A stretch of DNA of 64,000 bases from an uncultured Mediterraneibacter sp. (lineage in GTDB: Bacteria; Bacillota; Clostridia; Lachnospirales; Lachnospiraceae): contig CALWDM010000003.1 in NCBI GenBank assembly GCA_944376695.1, forward strand, positions 1 through 64,000, read 5' to 3'. The stretch's first letter is position 1; each line of letters begins with the position of its first letter. Below, piece by piece: positions 61,987 through 64,000 of this stretch. Position numbers and translations under genes: made by a program. The notes beneath the pieces are model-generated. The model was not told where the DNA came from. It did not search any database and saw only the letters and a list, made by a program, of their open reading frames with translations.

Positions 61987-62949
61987 TCAGGACAGGACCA
62001 GGTCAATCACAAGGCGGATCCCGCCGCACAGGAGAAAGGTCAGCAATTCCGTGGCGTACATCAGCCTCCCCGTCCTCAGGATATCTTCCGGCTCGATCCT
62101 GCGTGTAGCGTCCCCAATGAATTCTTTTTTATAAACTTTCCCGAAATATACTGCATCTCCTGCCAGCTGCACCCCCAGCGCGCCCGCGCACACGGACTCG
62201 GTCTGCGCCGCGTTGGGGCTGGCATGTTTCCGTCTGTCCCTGCGCCAGATCTTCCACGCGTTTTCCCCGTCCAGCCCGGTGAGGAATGCGGCTGCGGTCA
62301 TAAGAAGCGCTGTGAGCCGGGCAGGGATATAGTTGAACACATCGTCCATCTTTGCCGGGATCCTCCCGAAATACAGATACCTGTCATTTTTATAGCCCAG
62401 CATGGAATCCATAGTGTTCACAGCTTTGTACAGAAATCCCAGCGGGGCTCCGCCGATCAGCAGGTAGAAAAGCGGAGCGGTCACTCCGTCAGAAGTATTC
62501 TCAGCCACTGTCTCCACGGCGGCTTTCGTGACGCCCTCCTCTGTGAGATTTTCCGTATCCCTGCCTACGATCATGGACACAGCTTTTCTCGCACCCGGAA
62601 GGTCACCCTCCTTCAGTTTCCCGTACACCTTACGGCTCTCGGCCGACAGGCTTTTTGCCGCCAGGATCTGGAAGCACCAGAATGTCTCCAGCAGGAACTG
62701 AAGCGCCGGATGGATCCGCCCGGCAAGAAAGAGCAGGGCAAACGGGATCAGAAACGCCAACAGGATTGTCATCACCCAGAGCACGCCCCCCGCTGCCGCG
62801 AGATGGGAGCCGCACACTTTCCTCAAGCGCCGCTCCGTCCAGGAGATCCAGTTCCCGATGAGCCGCACCGGATGATACAGACAGCTCGGATCCCCGAACA
62901 GAAGATCCAAAAGTAAGCCAGCCCCGCAGGCTGCAAGCGACATTAGCAT
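61987..62949 (-). CDS. cbiB: Adenosylcobinamide-phosphate synthase (CbiB)
   Basis: Membrane protein joining aminopropanol phosphate to adenosylcobyric acid. About 320 residues with several membrane helices; LLLDLLFGDPSCLYHPVRLIG near the start, AVETVAENTSDGVTAPLFY and VNTMDSMLGYKNDRYLYFG in the core are strong family marks. The ATG at 62949 follows GGAGGAGAAGG; a longer frame upstream to 63132 encodes a basic, low-complexity stretch overlapping the upstream gene and is unlikely to be used. Confidence 0.94.
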   Translation of the reverse strand: MLMSLAACGAGLLLDLLFGDPSCLYHPVRLIGNWISWTERRLRKVCGSHLAAAGGVLWVMTILLAFLIPFALLFLAGRIHPALQFLLETFWCFQILAAKSLSAESRKVYGKLKEGDLPGARKAVSMIVGRDTENLTEEGVTKAAVETVAENTSDGVTAPLFYLLIGGAPLGFLYKAVNTMDSMLGYKNDRYLYFGRIPAKMDDVFNYIPARLTALLMTAAAFLTGLDGENAWKIWRRDRRKHASPNAAQTESVCAGALGVQLAGDAVYFGKVYKKEFIGDATRRIEPEDILRTGRLMYATELLTFLLCGGIRLVIDLVLS

Positions 62950-63028
62950 CTTTCCTTCTCCTCCATCCTGTTCTTCCTGTCCTTTCTGTTTTTTCTGTTT
63001 TCCTGTTTTTTCTATCTTTTCTGCCCGT

Positions 63029-63640
63029 TCACCCGATCTGCCGGATCTGCCGCAGGATCTCTGTCCCGCTCTTCCATTCCTCTTCCTCTGCCTCTGCAAG
63101 ATATCCGCAGCCATTCCCTGCCTGCCAGTCATAAAAGGAATGCTCTCCCTCTGCCATCCGGGAGAGTGCCGACATGATCGTCCCGCCGTGGACTACAAAG
63201 GCCGCCCGGTCCACTCCCTCTTTGATCCAGCGCCGGATCCATTTCCTCACACCCAGTTCACACCGGGCCCGGAAGGCCTCCTGGGACTCCCCTTCCGGGA
63301 ATGCGGTCATGCCGCCGGATTCCATCCAGCGGATATAGGCTGGCTCGTCTTTCAGGTCTTCACAGGTCTTCCCCTCGAATCTCCCGAAATCACATTCCCG
63401 CAGCAGAGGCTCTGTCTGCACCGGCGTCTCCGGCCAGATCAGCTCCGCAGTCTGCTGACACCGCCTCATGGGGCTTGCCGCCAGACATTGGATCCTGGGA
63501 TAGGGCGCCGCCGCCGGTCCGCCCTGCCGCTCCCGGAAGGCACTGACCGCACGGTCAGACAGAGGTTCGTCTGTTCTCCCAATGTACTGTCTCTTTTCAT
63601 TCCCCGGCGTGGCCAGGTGCCGGATCAAGATTACTTCCAT
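63029..63640 (-). CDS. cobC: Histidine phosphatase family protein, probable alpha-ribazole phosphatase
   Basis: About 203 residues. ILIRHLATPGN carries the phosphate-accepting His in the RHxxT/RHG position, and AASPMRRCQQTAELI, LRECDFGRFEGKTCEDL and AFVVHGGTIMSAL are typical of CobC and related phosphatases. It would remove the 5'-phosphate from alpha-ribazole phosphate or cobalamin phosphate. Start ATG at 63640 follows GGGGGAGG and overlaps the end of cobS by ten bases. The longer frame upstream belongs to cobS sequence. Confidence 0.9.
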   Translation of the reverse strand: MEVILIRHLATPGNEKRQYIGRTDEPLSDRAVSAFRERQGGPAAAPYPRIQCLAASPMRRCQQTAELIWPETPVQTEPLLRECDFGRFEGKTCEDLKDEPAYIRWMESGGMTAFPEGESQEAFRARCELGVRKWIRRWIKEGVDRAAFVVHGGTIMSALSRMAEGEHSFYDWQAGNGCGYLAEAEEEEWKSGTEILRQIRQIG

Positions 63641-64000
63641 AAGCATCCTCCCCCAAGGATCAGGGCTGCCAGCATGGCGAGCTCGCATATCTGGAGAAAA
63701 TATCCCGCCAGATCCCCCGTGATCCCTCCAAACTGCTTCCGGCTGAGGCAGAAATAATGCAGAAATACAAGAAGCGCCGCCGCAAGGGCAATGCTGCCCG
63801 GTATAGGAGCCAGCCAGATCATCCCCGCGCCGCATGCCGCTGCCCAGAGGACCATCACAATCCGCACCCGCCTCCTCTGCGCCCCGTCCTGAAAGGTGCG
63901 CAAAAGCCCACTGTTCTTCGCCGCCCGGAAGCTCACCACAGAGATCCCGCTTAAAGATCTGGAGAGCGGGAACATCAGAGCCGCCGCCGGAAGGACAGAG
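63631..64000 (-). CDS. cobS: Adenosylcobinamide-GDP ribazoletransferase, partial
   Basis: C-terminal part of the membrane enzyme CobS, cut by the right edge of the window. Reading in from 64000 the frame gives VLPAAALMFPLSRSLSGISV, the family motif, then FRAAKNSGLLRTF and membrane helices ending in the typical FGGITGDLAGYFLQICEL (metal-binding G-D region). It catalyses the last condensation of the B12 nucleotide loop. At least half of the protein (usually about 250 residues) lies outside. Next gene cobC starts inside its end. Confidence 0.92.
   Translation of the reverse strand, partial: SVLPAAALMFPLSRSLSGISVVSFRAAKNSGLLRTFQDGAQRRRVRIVMVLWAAACGAGMIWLAPIPGSIALAAALLVFLHYFCLSRKQFGGITGDLAGYFLQICELAMLAALILGGGCLWK

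Noticed and set aside
62950..63132. Basic 61-residue N-terminal extension of CbiB
   Set aside because: Low-complexity Lys/Arg/Gly/Gln sequence overlapping cobC; the start at 62949 has a strong ribosome site and is at the family position.
61946..64000. Search for a cobalamin riboswitch leading the B12 cluster
   Set aside because: The cluster continues past the right edge; no B12-box-like sequence is seen in the window, so its leader must be outside.

Overview
The window reads as chromosomal DNA of an anaerobic, probably gut-associated Lachnospiraceae-type Clostridium. The pointers are the class III ribonucleotide reductase, an electron-bifurcating type [FeFe] hydrogenase, HrcA/CIRCE control of dnaK, a T-box in front of leuS, a Spo0A-type DNA-binding domain, strong GGAGG ribosome sites and a moderately GC-rich core broken by AT-rich insertions. 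I can place the family but not the species.

Layout. 0-1.6 kb: a truncated IS256-type transposase and an AT-rich DUF1835-like gene. 1.6-4.5 kb: leuS with a T-box leader. 4.5-7.4 kb: a sigma factor/membrane partner pair and a graveyard of accessory genes (amber-interrupted DUF1016 fragment with a foreign tail, two scraps of conjugative-element genes). 7.5-9.2 kb: a macrodomain plus class M sirtuin operon (ADP-ribosylation signalling). 9.2-10.4 kb: divergent NAD(P)-binding oxidoreductase and HxlR regulator. 10.5-13.4 kb: nrdDG behind two NrdR-box-like sites. 13.6-24.7 kb: housekeeping block hrcA-grpE-dnaK-dnaJ (CIRCE), holA-lepA-hemW and an ABC-F ATPase. 25-35 kb: free-standing Spo0A C-terminal domain protein, pyrimidine salvage (cdd, udp), esterase, Mrp ATPase, MATE pump, a PurF-like protein without its glutaminase cysteine, and a glycogen debranching enzyme. 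34.8-35.4 kb: two large imperfect palindromes, the most unusual non-coding structure seen. 35.4-40.5 kb: hndABCD-type hydrogenase operon with an extra histidine-kinase-like ATPase gene. 40.8-41.9 kb: alanine dehydrogenase. 42.1-45.3 kb: a five-gene operon around a putative sensory [FeFe] hydrogenase (DRTGG, RsbT-like ATPase, hydrogenase-like protein, DRTGG, PHP). 45.5-48.9 kb: AT-rich island (lipoprotein, CFI-box protein, glycine-zipper protein, Sel1 repeats, XRE regulator with two palindromic operators). 49-64 kb: one long minus-strand cobalamin/tetrapyrrole cluster, cobS-cobC-cbiB-cobD-cbiP-hemC-cobA/hemD, then a four-gene peptide/nickel-type ABC transporter, then cobU, cbiC and precorrin-2 dehydrogenase; cobS runs off the right edge.

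How it fits together. The hydrogenase operon and the sensory hydrogenase operon lie divergently around ald, suggesting that H2 or redox state is sensed next to the enzyme that makes or uses H2. HemC and CobA/HemD inside the B12 cluster indicate that uroporphyrinogen is made here mainly for corrinoids. The strongest candidates for something undescribed are the 34.8-35.4 kb palindromes with a related copy at 13.55 kb, the sensory hydrogenase operon, and the glutaminase-dead PurF paralogue.
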